From: Rhodothermales bacterium
GTDB lineage: Bacteria > Bacteroidota > Rhodothermia > Rhodothermales > VXPQ01
Direction of reading: 5' to 3'
NCBI GenBank assembly: GCA_022825385.1
Contig: JAJDWX010000009.1
Span: 1-64,000, forward strand
Length of the DNA: 64,000 bases
This document shows, one piece after another, positions 37,031-44,902 of this stretch (the first letter of the stretch is position 1; every line of letters starts with the position of its first letter). The notes beneath the pieces were generated by a model. That model had not been told where the DNA came from. It was given only the letters and a program-made list of their open reading frames with translations, and did not search any database. A program made the position numbers and the translations under genes.

Positions 37031-38117
37031 ACCGCACTTCCTGTGGTCTTCGCTGTCGCTCGGCGGCCTGCTTGCGGCGGCGGCCATGACGCTGGCGTTT
37101 GTCGGCGTTTTGTTTCTGGGCTCGAAGTTCCTGCCCGGACGTCGTCTTGCAGGGCCGGAAATAGCGGGACGGTCGCGGACCTATACATTCAACGGCCTCG
37201 CCCTCTTTCTTATGACAGGGGCCGGCGTGTGCCTGGCGCAGGCATTCGGCCTGTTTTCTCTTTCCGCGCTGTATACGCATTTCGCCGCGCTGTTCGTGGC
37301 GGCCAATGTTTTCGCTTTCGCCTTTTCCGCCTGGTTGTATTTTCGCAAAACAGCGGTTCGGGAGGCCTCGTCGGGAGGCTGGCGGCGTTTCTTCTTCGGA
37401 TCGGAATTCAATCCGACGTTGTTCGGCGTGGATTTGAAGATTTTCAGCTATCGTCCTTCCCTTATTGGCCTGGCGTTGTTCAATGCGTCGTTTGCGGTTG
37501 CGCAGTACGAATTATACGGGCGATTGACCCTCGCTATGGCGCTTTATCAGGGATTCGTCTTTTTGTATGCGTTGAACTATTTCCAGTTCGAACACGGGAT
37601 GGCGTATACCTGGGACATGGTTAGCGAGCGCTTCGGGTGGATGCTGGTTTGGGGAGACTACGTTCTGGTGCCCTTTTTCTATTGTCTCCCCGGCTGGTGG
37701 CTGGTCCACGCATCGCCTTCGCTGTCTCCTTTCGCCGCCGCCATGATCGCGCTGCTCTTTGTGCTCGGCTTCTGGGTTTTTCGCGGCGCCAACCAGCAAA
37801 AGCATCGTTTCAAGCGCGATCCCCGCGTCGCGATTTGGGGCAAACCCGCCGAGTCCCTCGAAGGACGCTTGCTGGTTTCCGGATTTTGGGGCATTGCTCG
37901 CCATCTGAACTATACCGGCGAGATATGCGTCTACCTGGCGTTCGCGCTTACCACCGGGTTCGCGTCCTGGGCGCCCTACCTGCTGCCTGCGTGGCTGGCG
38001 GGCTTGTTGTGGCATCGTTCGCGGCGCGACGAACGCCGATGCCGCGCCAAGTACGGCGCGTTGTGGGAACGATATACGCAGCGCGTGCCTTATTACATGT
38101 TGCCATTCATCTATTGA
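37017..38117 (+). CDS. ERG24/DHCR7-family sterol reductase, probably C-14
   Basis: This 366-residue polytopic membrane protein of the sterol reductase family (ERG24, ERG4, DHCR7, lamin B receptor) has about nine hydrophobic segments. The C-terminal signature is strong: ARHLNYTGEICVYLAFALTT, then WHRSRRDERRCRAKYGALWE and YMLPFIY, which match the NADPH-binding end of the family. It is next to CYP51, whose product carries a 14,15 double bond, so Delta14 reduction is the likeliest step; Delta7 or Delta24(28) reduction cannot be excluded. A GCGGAGG Shine-Dalgarno 7 bp ahead favours the ATG at 37017 over 37011. It overlaps the Rieske stop by 14 bp. Confidence 0.88.
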   Translation: MPAVEPHFLWSSLSLGGLLAAAAMTLAFVGVLFLGSKFLPGRRLAGPEIAGRSRTYTFNGLALFLMTGAGVCLAQAFGLFSLSALYTHFAALFVAANVFAFAFSAWLYFRKTAVREASSGGWRRFFFGSEFNPTLFGVDLKIFSYRPSLIGLALFNASFAVAQYELYGRLTLAMALYQGFVFLYALNYFQFEHGMAYTWDMVSERFGWMLVWGDYVLVPFFYCLPGWWLVHASPSLSPFAAAMIALLFVLGFWVFRGANQQKHRFKRDPRVAIWGKPAESLEGRLLVSGFWGIARHLNYTGEICVYLAFALTTGFASWAPYLLPAWLAGLLWHRSRRDERRCRAKYGALWERYTQRVPYYMLPFIY

Positions 38118-38126
38118 GAATACGCG

Positions 38127-39539
38127 GTGGCGCATACCGCTTTGCATGAAGGAACCCCGCTTTCCGCGCAGCGACCGCGGCGGGCGCCAGACGCCGTTCC
38201 CGAGCTGGCGGGCGGGTGGCCGTTGATCGGGCACCTGCTGGACTTCCGCAAGGACCCTGTTTCCATGATGAGCCGGGGATGGCGAGAGCAAGGCGAACTG
38301 GTCCGTTTCCGGCTCGGTCCCCGCGAGTGCGTTCTTTTCACGGGGCCGGAAGCCCACGACGCGTACTTCAGAGCGCCCGAGGATCAACTGGACGCCAAAG
38401 CCGTCTATCAGTTTACGGTCCCCATTTTCGGTCGCGGCGTGGCCTACGACGTCGCTCCCGAAATCATGTCCGAGCAGTTGGGGTTTCTTGTCCCGGCGCT
38501 TCGGGAAACCGCGATGCACCGGTTTGCCCGCATCATGTTCGAAGAGACGAAGCAGTTCGCCGACGCGCTGGGCGAAGAGGGAGCAATCGATCTGCCCGCG
38601 GCGATGAACGCGTTGACCGTCCATATCGCCAGCCATTGCCTGATTGGCAAAGAAATCCGGGATCAGCTGGACGCGGGCTTCGCCGAGGCCTATCGCGATC
38701 TGCAGAAAGGTATCAACGCGCTGGGATTTTTTCTTCCCAGGCTCCCTGTCCCGTCGCACCGAAGTCGCGACCGGGCCCGCCGCAAGGTGGCCGAACTCTT
38801 TAGCCGCATCATGGCGGGCCGCAGGCTGTCCGGAGCGGAGCCCGACGATTTCATGCAAACGCTCATGCGCGCGCGGTACAAGGAAGGTCGCGCCTTGAGC
38901 GACGACGAGATTACCGGAATCCTGCTGACGGTGCTGTTCGCGGGCCAGCATACCAGCGCGGTGCTTGCAACCTGGACCGGGCTGGAGCTGCTGAATGCGC
39001 CCGCCTCTCTGGCGCAGGTGCGAGACGAGATGCAAGACGTTTACCGCGCGCCGGGCGCAACCATGAATTTCGAAACGCTCAAACGACAGGCGGCCCTCGA
39101 ACGCGCCATACGGGAGAACGAACGGTTGCACCCGCCGCTTATTTTGTTAATCCGCAAGGTGCTCAAACCCATGCGATACGGGGGGCGCGTCGTGCCCGCC
39201 GGCGCGTTGGCTATGGTGTCGCCCGCCGTTTCTCACCGGTTGCCCCATATTTTCGCGAACCCGGAGCGGTTTTCGCCGGATCGTTTCGCGCCCCCCGCCG
39301 CCGAAGACAAGCAACATCACTACGCCCTGATTGGATTTGGCGGCGGCAAGCACCGATGCATGGGCAAACATTTTGCCTACATGCAATTGAAAGCAATCTG
39401 GACCCTGTTGCTGGACCGCTTCGATTTCCGCCTGGACGCTGCGATCCCCGCCCCGAATTACGGTAGTTGGGTGACGGGCCCCAGGGCGCCATGCCGAGTC
39501 CGTTATCGCCGCCGCCCGGAAGGGAGCCTGTTCCAATGA
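38127..39539 (+). CDS. cyp51: Cytochrome P450, sterol 14-alpha-demethylase
   Basis: This 470-residue P450 has both CYP51 hallmark regions: the B'-C motif YQFTVPIFGRGVAYD (Tyr94 to Asp108) and the I-helix FAGQHTSA (Gln274, His275, Thr276). ExxR is ENERLHPP, and the heme-thiolate loop is FGGGKHRCMGKHFAYMQLK with Cys411. It removes the C-14 methyl of lanosterol-like sterols. No N-terminal membrane anchor is evident. The start is a GTG at 38127, 9 bp after the sterol reductase stop; no in-frame ATG gives the P450 N-terminus. The stop overlaps the ATG of the epoxidase-cyclase gene (ATGA). Confidence 0.95.
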   Translation: MAHTALHEGTPLSAQRPRRAPDAVPELAGGWPLIGHLLDFRKDPVSMMSRGWREQGELVRFRLGPRECVLFTGPEAHDAYFRAPEDQLDAKAVYQFTVPIFGRGVAYDVAPEIMSEQLGFLVPALRETAMHRFARIMFEETKQFADALGEEGAIDLPAAMNALTVHIASHCLIGKEIRDQLDAGFAEAYRDLQKGINALGFFLPRLPVPSHRSRDRARRKVAELFSRIMAGRRLSGAEPDDFMQTLMRARYKEGRALSDDEITGILLTVLFAGQHTSAVLATWTGLELLNAPASLAQVRDEMQDVYRAPGATMNFETLKRQAALERAIRENERLHPPLILLIRKVLKPMRYGGRVVPAGALAMVSPAVSHRLPHIFANPERFSPDRFAPPAAEDKQHHYALIGFGGGKHRCMGKHFAYMQLKAIWTLLLDRFDFRLDAAIPAPNYGSWVTGPRAPCRVRYRRRPEGSLFQ

Positions 39540-42500
39540 GCGACGCCGCATTGCCGCACTATGACGTAGCCATCGTTGGCGCGGGTCCGGTGGGCAGCCT
39601 GTGCGCGCTCGCGCACGCGCGAAAGGGCGCGCGGGTCGCCTTGTTCGAAGCAAGCCCCAATTCCACCAGGAAAATGGCGGGGGAATGGCTCCATCCGCCT
39701 GCCGTGCGGATATTGCGAGACATGGGGGTCGCGCTCGATACGCAGCCGCATAGCGCCGCGGGCAAGGGGTTCGTCGTGTTGCCGGAAGACAACTCGGCCC
39801 CGATCGTGCTTCCTTATCCGAACGGATCTCACGGTTTGGCGTGCGAGCATACCGCGATTATCTCGGCTTTGCGCGACGCCGTCCAGGATGAGTCGGATAT
39901 CGACTTTATTTCCTATGCGCGGGTGCGCTCGGTCGCAGACAAACGGGTTGATTTCGCCCATGAGGGCGCCATGAAATCCGTCGCGGCCGACCGGATTGTC
40001 GGGGCGGACGGGCGGGCTTCCATCGTGCGTCGATCCTTGGGCTTGTCGATAAACCCCAAAGAGATGACCTGCTCCCGGATGGTGGGCGTTACGGTGCGGA
40101 ACGCAACGTTGCCGGTGGAGGGGTATGGGCATCTGGTTTGCGGCGGGCCGGGCCCCATTTTCATATACCGCCTGGGAGCGGATCGCATTCGGGTTATCGT
40201 CGATATCCCGCTGGAATACTGGGCGCCGGGGGACCGGGTTGGCTTCCTCTCGGACGCGGTCGGTTTTTTGCCGGAAACGCTCAGACCGGCGTTCGTGGAA
40301 GCGCTGCGGGCGGGCGAATTCCACGCGGCGGCCAATGCGCTGAGTCCGCGCGTTACGTACGGAAGCCCGGAACGCGTGCTTATTGGCGATGCGGCCGGAT
40401 ATTACCACCCCCTGACGGCCGTGGGGATGACGCTGGGTTTCGGCGATGCGCTTGCACTCGCCGAAAACGGGGATTTCCGCGGCTTTGTCTCCAAACGTTT
40501 CCAGGCGATCCGCACCCCGGAACTTCTCGCCATGGAGATTTACGAAGTGTTCGCCGACCATCGGGCCGAGACCGTGGCGGTGCGGCGTATGGTCTACCGG
40601 CGGTGGCGGGCAAGTTCCGCTTTTCGGAATCGGACCATGCGCCTGCTTGCTTGCGAAGATACCTCGACGGCTCGTCTGGGTCTGTCGGGTTTCATGATTG
40701 TGGTCCGGGCGGTGGCCTCAGAGGTTCCGCGCTCCCTGAACCGGTTCGCCTGGCGCCGGGTTCGCGACGTGGCGAACGCGCTTGCTTTTCGCGTGAAGTG
40801 GCTCCTGCGGGGCGTTCGGCAGCTGCGCAAAGCGCAAGGCGCGGGCGAACAAAAGGGCGAAAACCAGGGCGATCCAACCCCGTACCCCTTTGCCCGCGCG
40901 CTTCTGATCTCCTTGCCGTCGAGTTTTAGCGCCCCCCCGCCCGTCCGCCCGAAGGACGTCGCGTCGCCGGACGCTGCCCCGGCGTTGCGCGGCGCCACCG
41001 AGCGCTTGCTGCGCCTCCAGGGCGAAGAGGGCGCCTGGGAAGGCGAAATGACCTGGTGTTCCATGCTCACCGCGCAATATGCGCTGTTGCATTACATTAT
41101 GGAGTGCCCGATTGCGCCCGAACGCCGCCGGCTCCTGCTCCGCTCCTTCGAACGAACCCGTCTTGAAGGAGGCTTGTGGGGTTTGCACGAGCAGGCCCGC
41201 CCCAACCTGTTCGTCACCACCCTGGCGTATGTCGCGGCGAGAACGCTGGGCGTCGAGCGAGGCGATCCGTTGATAGAACCGGCCCGCCGCTTCCTGCGCG
41301 CGGAGCAGGTTCTCAACATTCCGAGTTGGGGCAAATTCTGGCTGGCGCTCCTCAATCTCTACGACTGGCGCGGCGTACGCGTGATGCTGCCGGAACTGTG
41401 GCGCTTGCCGCGCTGGATTCCGCTGCATCCCTCGAACTGGTATTGCCATACCCGGCTCATCTACATGGCGATGGCGGCGATTTATCCGCATCGGTTCCAG
41501 GCGCCGCTCACGCCCCTCGTTGCCTCGCTTCGGGAGGAGTTGTACCCCGAAGGCTTCGCCCGCGTCGATTTTGCTTCGGGACGCAATCGTTTGCGGGACG
41601 CCGACCTGTATGCCCGCCCCAGTGCGTGGCTTCGGGCCGGGTATGGGGTTGCGCGGCTCTTCGAACGGTTTCACGGCAAACGCCTGCGCGCCCGATGTAT
41701 GGAAGACCTGATCCGCCGCGTCCAGTGGGAGCTGCGAACCACCAGCCATACGAGCATCTCTCCGGTCAGCGGTTTCCTGAACATCCTTGCCTTGTGGCTG
41801 CGCGATCCGGACGACGCCGATTGCCGCAAGGCGTTCGACAAGCTGGATGACTGGATATGGGAGGACGAGGCGCTTGGCGCGCGCGTAACGGGCGCCCGAA
41901 GTTCTTCGTGGGACACCGGATTTTCCTTGCAGGCGCTGGCGCTGGCGCCCGATTCCGACGGGGTTCGCAACGCCCTCCAGCGAGGAGCCGCTTTCCTGCG
42001 CCGACAACAAATCGACGCCCGCTTCGAAGGATTTCGCGAGGCGTATCGGACCGACCCGAAGGGCGGTTGGTGTTTTCCGGGGAAATGGCATGGCTGGCCG
42101 GTGACCGATTGTACCGCGGAGGCGCTGCTGGGCATTCTGGCGGCCAATCCGAAGGCCATATCCGCCGAGGCCGTCGGGGATGCGGTCCGGTTCATGCTGC
42201 GCGGCCAGAACCGCGACGGCGGTTTCGGCAGTTACGAAGCGCGCCGCGCGGCGTTCGGCCTTGAGTGGCTGAATCCAGCCGAGATGTTTGGCGAATCGAT
42301 GACCGAGCATTCCTGGGTCGAATGCACTGCTTCCTGCCTTGCGGCGCTCGCTGCGTGCAAGAAGCATTTTCCGCAGGTTGCGGACCCGGCGGCGACGAAC
42401 GCCATGGCCAGGGGGGAAGCCTGGATTCGCCGGGCCCAGGCAAGCGACGGGGCGTGGCGCGGCGTCTGGGGCGTGCAGTTCGTTTACGGCGCCCTTTTCG

Positions 42501-42961
42501 GGATCAGGGGCCTGTTGGCCGCCGGGGCTCGCCCTGGCGATCCGGCGATTCGATTGGCTTGCCGCTGGCTTCTGGACCGTCAGTTGGCGGACGGGGGGTG
42601 GGGCGAGCGCCACACCGGCTGCCTGAGGGGCCAATACGTTCCGCATGAGGAAAGTCAGGTCATCCAGACGGCATGGGCGTTGATCGCGCTCCTCGAAGCG
42701 GACGATCCGAACTGGACCGCGATTTCGCGGGGCGTCCGGTTTTTGATCGACGCGCAGCGGGCGGACGGGACGTGGCCCAGGCAAGACATGGCGGGCGTGT
42801 TTTTCCGCACGGCGATGCTGGACTACGCCTTGTATCGACAATATTTTCCCCTGTACGCGCTGGGCGTTTACGAGCGGCGGCGGCAGGCGCGGCTCAACCC
42901 GGAGACGTCCCCCTTTCTTGCCTGCGCCGCGACCGAAGCGTTTCGTCCAGCGTATCCTTAA
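39536..42961 (+). CDS. Squalene epoxidase-oxidosqualene cyclase fusion
   Basis: This single 1141-residue open frame has two enzymes. Residues 1 to about 400 are an FAD monooxygenase: GAGPVG at 15-20, GEWLHPPAVRILRDMG, the squalene-epoxidase-like GPGPIFIYRLGADRIRV, and the second FAD motif IGDAAGYYHPLTAVGMT with Asp285. A charged or hydrophobic linker of ~80 residues follows. Residues about 485-1141 are a triterpene cyclase of the OSC class: catalytic Asp858 in DCTAE (squalene-hopene cyclases have DDTA), His638 in WYCHTR, QW repeats QNRDGGF, QASDGAW, QLADGGW and QRADGTW, MTEHSWVECT, and FPLYALGVYERR near the end. The predicted product is lanosterol-like from squalene through 2,3-oxidosqualene. 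Channelling between the halves is an inference. Confidence 0.93.
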   Translation: MSDAALPHYDVAIVGAGPVGSLCALAHARKGARVALFEASPNSTRKMAGEWLHPPAVRILRDMGVALDTQPHSAAGKGFVVLPEDNSAPIVLPYPNGSHGLACEHTAIISALRDAVQDESDIDFISYARVRSVADKRVDFAHEGAMKSVAADRIVGADGRASIVRRSLGLSINPKEMTCSRMVGVTVRNATLPVEGYGHLVCGGPGPIFIYRLGADRIRVIVDIPLEYWAPGDRVGFLSDAVGFLPETLRPAFVEALRAGEFHAAANALSPRVTYGSPERVLIGDAAGYYHPLTAVGMTLGFGDALALAENGDFRGFVSKRFQAIRTPELLAMEIYEVFADHRAETVAVRRMVYRRWRASSAFRNRTMRLLACEDTSTARLGLSGFMIVVRAVASEVPRSLNRFAWRRVRDVANALAFRVKWLLRGVRQLRKAQGAGEQKGENQGDPTPYPFARALLISLPSSFSAPPPVRPKDVASPDAAPALRGATERLLRLQGEEGAWEGEMTWCSMLTAQYALLHYIMECPIAPERRRLLLRSFERTRLEGGLWGLHEQARPNLFVTTLAYVAARTLGVERGDPLIEPARRFLRAEQVLNIPSWGKFWLALLNLYDWRGVRVMLPELWRLPRWIPLHPSNWYCHTRLIYMAMAAIYPHRFQAPLTPLVASLREELYPEGFARVDFASGRNRLRDADLYARPSAWLRAGYGVARLFERFHGKRLRARCMEDLIRRVQWELRTTSHTSISPVSGFLNILALWLRDPDDADCRKAFDKLDDWIWEDEALGARVTGARSSSWDTGFSLQALALAPDSDGVRNALQRGAAFLRRQQIDARFEGFREAYRTDPKGGWCFPGKWHGWPVTDCTAEALLGILAANPKAISAEAVGDAVRFMLRGQNRDGGFGSYEARRAAFGLEWLNPAEMFGESMTEHSWVECTASCLAALAACKKHFPQVADPAATNAMARGEAWIRRAQASDGAWRGVWGVQFVYGALFGIRGLLAAGARPGDPAIRLACRWLLDRQLADGGWGERHTGCLRGQYVPHEESQVIQTAWALIALLEADDPNWTAISRGVRFLIDAQRADGTWPRQDMAGVFFRTAMLDYALYRQYFPLYALGVYERRRQARLNPETSPFLACAATEAFRPAYP

Positions 42962-43533
42962 CGTCCCCTGCGCGCCGCGCGGCGTCTTCGAGCGGAACGC
43001 AGCGCCTGCTTGCCGTAGATGCGAAACGTGCGGAACAGGGTCGCTATGTCGAGGGTGCTGAATAGGGTGTCTGCAACGCCGAAGGGCAGCATGGAGGGGA
43101 CAGAGCCGCGCGCGTATTCAAGAATCCAGCAGTGATCGACCATGCGGTAGGCCTTGGCCTCGCGTCGCCGCAAATGCACGACATCGCCCGGGCGATATTC
43201 CTCGCGCTGCGTACTTCCCAGGCCGTAGTGCCACATTTCTCCGTCGAGAACCATCGCGTAGTCTTCGGCGAACGAATACCGGCCCGTGTGTCCCGCGGTC
43301 CCGATCGGCGTGCCGAAAAAAATCACGTATTCCCGCAGCGAGGCGTAGAGGATCGAGAGCTGTCCCATCGCGCCGCCTGCATTGGACAGGAACCACTCGC
43401 GTTCGGTCTCGATCAGGCCCGGATAGCGTTCGCCGAGATCCTTCGTAATGGCGGCGAACATATCCTCCAGCGGCAGATCGAGATGGGCGCGGGCCGCCTC
43501 GTGGAGGATTTCGGGGTCGAAAACGTACTTCAT
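42958..43533 (-). CDS. erg2: ERG2/sigma-1 receptor-type sterol C8-C7 isomerase
   Basis: This 191-residue protein aligns by eye along its whole length with fungal ERG2 and vertebrate sigma-1 receptors. Matching stretches are YVFDPEILHEAA, FLSNAGGAMGQLSILYASL, EYVIFFGTPIGTAGHTGRY, FAEDYAMVLDG, PGDVVHL, ILEYARGSVPSMLPFGVAD and LFSTLDIATLFRTF. Glu139 in LEYARG corresponds to the conserved sigma-1 Glu172. The N-terminal transmembrane helix of the eukaryotic proteins is missing, and the tail is strongly basic (RRRRAARRGR). The predicted reaction is Delta8 to Delta7 isomerisation of sterols. It overlaps the methyltransferase gene by ATGA, and its stop overlaps the convergent cyclase stop. Confidence 0.92.
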   Translation of the reverse strand: MKYVFDPEILHEAARAHLDLPLEDMFAAITKDLGERYPGLIETEREWFLSNAGGAMGQLSILYASLREYVIFFGTPIGTAGHTGRYSFAEDYAMVLDGEMWHYGLGSTQREEYRPGDVVHLRRREAKAYRMVDHCWILEYARGSVPSMLPFGVADTLFSTLDIATLFRTFRIYGKQALRSARRRRAARRGR

Positions 43534-44549
43534 TCCGCGTTTCCGGGTTTACGCGCCACAAACAGAAACATAGGCGTAAAAACACCGTGTTCGCCCCCTT
43601 TGACCAGTGCGTCGGCTGCTGCGTTGAGCAAGGTGCTGACGGCCCTCGATCCCTGCGGGACCAGACGCAGCCGTTCGCCAATCCGCAAGGTCAGATTCGT
43701 CAGGGCGCGGCCTGCGGGCGTACGCGGAATGCTCGCAAGGGAGAAATCGCGGCCTTGCAGGGCGCGGTACCACGGCGTTTCCGGATCCGATTCGGGGGCG
43801 AGGTCGCGGGCTTCGATCAGTTCGAAACCGGCGTCGCGCAACGCGCTGCAAATTTCAGACGGACTGGAAATATCCGGGAGCGCGTCCCCTATCATGATAT
43901 CGCGTTTGATGCGCAGGTGCTCCCGGTCTTCGGGGTTGAAACGCTCGGTAAGGCACCACTCGTACCCGGCAAAAAGTCCCCCCGGACGCAGTACGCGAAA
44001 AATTTCCCGAAACGCCGCCGTCTTGTCGGGCGCGTGCGGCATGGATTCGATAGCGAAGGCCGCGTCGTAGGCATTGTCGCCCTCGGGGATATCCATGTAG
44101 TCGGCGTGCAGGAAGCGGCACAGCGAGCGGACGTCCCGGGTATGTTTTCTGGCGCGCTTGATCTGATACGCGTTGTTGTTGACGCCGACAAAGCGGGCCC
44201 CGGACCAGCGAGCCATATTGCCCATGGGGCCTCCGACGCCGCAGCCTATGTCCAGGACCTGCATTTCCGGTTTCAGGGACAGCGTATCTGCAAGGTACCG
44301 CTGGTGCCTGAGCAGCGACGCCTTGAAGCGTTCGCCCCGGCGCCGGGGGGCGAAGTGAAAGGACTGGCCCCAGCCGAATTCGTAAAAATCGGTTACGAGG
44401 TCGTAGTAGTTATTGACGAACGACCGATAACGTTCTTTTCTGCCCTCCAGCCCTTCGGCGTAGATCTCGTCGTATTCGTCGACAACGGATTTTACGTCGT
44501 TCGCAGCGATAGAACGAGAGACAGATCGTTTTGCGTACGGAGAGGCCAT
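43530..44549 (-). CDS. smt: Sterol C-24 methyltransferase (ERG6/SMT type)
   Basis: This 339-residue class I methyltransferase has sterol-specific motifs. YYDLVTDFYEFGWGQSFHF (residues 48-66) matches the SMT region I of ERG6 (YEYGWGxSFHF). SAM motif I is LDIGCGVGGP (99-108). VNNNAYQIKRA, AIESMPHAPDK and YEWCLTERF follow ERG6 order, and the C-terminal part matches the sterol methyltransferase C-terminal domain (DLAPESDPETPWYRAL). The expected reaction is methyl transfer to C-24 of a Delta24 sterol. The ATG at 44549 is chosen; an upstream in-frame leader to 44774 has no family match and runs into the tandem boxes. It is the first gene of the minus-strand pair with erg2. Confidence 0.93.
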   Translation of the reverse strand: MASPYAKRSVSRSIAANDVKSVVDEYDEIYAEGLEGRKERYRSFVNNYYDLVTDFYEFGWGQSFHFAPRRRGERFKASLLRHQRYLADTLSLKPEMQVLDIGCGVGGPMGNMARWSGARFVGVNNNAYQIKRARKHTRDVRSLCRFLHADYMDIPEGDNAYDAAFAIESMPHAPDKTAAFREIFRVLRPGGLFAGYEWCLTERFNPEDREHLRIKRDIMIGDALPDISSPSEICSALRDAGFELIEARDLAPESDPETPWYRALQGRDFSLASIPRTPAGRALTNLTLRIGERLRLVPQGSRAVSTLLNAAADALVKGGEHGVFTPMFLFVARKPGNAE

Positions 44550-44740
44550 AATAAGCGGGCATAAAGCGCAGGGTAGCGACGGGGCGCGTCGTTTTCGGCC
44601 TGTAGTATACGCCGTCCGCCGCCAGATTGTCAAGGCTGTCTTGATCAAAATTCCTGCGTCCGGCGCGCCAGGCCCTCGCATGCCGCTGCGCTTTACGGAC
44701 GTACTCAGTATATCCTTACGCGGGCTTGACTGGACCTCAT

Positions 44741-44788
44741 TATGCAAAAATTGCATAGACAAAGGCCTTTTCATGCAAAAAACGCATA
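44741..44788. promoter_or_regulatory. Paired 17-bp boxes A and B
   Basis: Box A, TATGCAAAAATTGCATA (44741-44757), is a perfect 7-3-7 dyad. Box B, CATGCAAAAAACGCATA (44772-44788), is an imperfect version. The spacer is 14 bp, so box centres are 31 bp apart, about three helical turns. This is consistent with a dimeric repressor or activator binding twice on one DNA face. The regulator is unknown. Confidence 0.65.
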
Positions 44789-44854
44789 ATTGCCTTGCGC
44801 CGTCTGGAAAAAAATCCAGAATCGCCCTGATTTGCGTACGTCAGCCCGCGTCTT

Positions 44855-44902
44855 TATGCAAAAATTGCATAGACAGGGCCTTTTTCATGCAAAAAACGCA
44901 TA
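44855..44902. promoter_or_regulatory. Paired 17-bp boxes C and D
   Basis: Boxes C (44855-44871) and D (44886-44902) are identical in sequence to boxes A and B, and the 14-bp spacer is kept. A degenerate fifth box, TTTGCAAATAACACATA, lies at 45011-45027. The conservation of boxes and spacing between repeat units, while flanks drift, suggests functional constraint. Confidence 0.65.

Noticed and set aside
39536-42961. Squalene-hopene cyclase (hopanoid) instead of a sterol cyclase
   Set aside because: The catalytic motif is DCTAE rather than DDTA, the protein carries an epoxidase half, and CYP51, SMT and ERG2 flank it.
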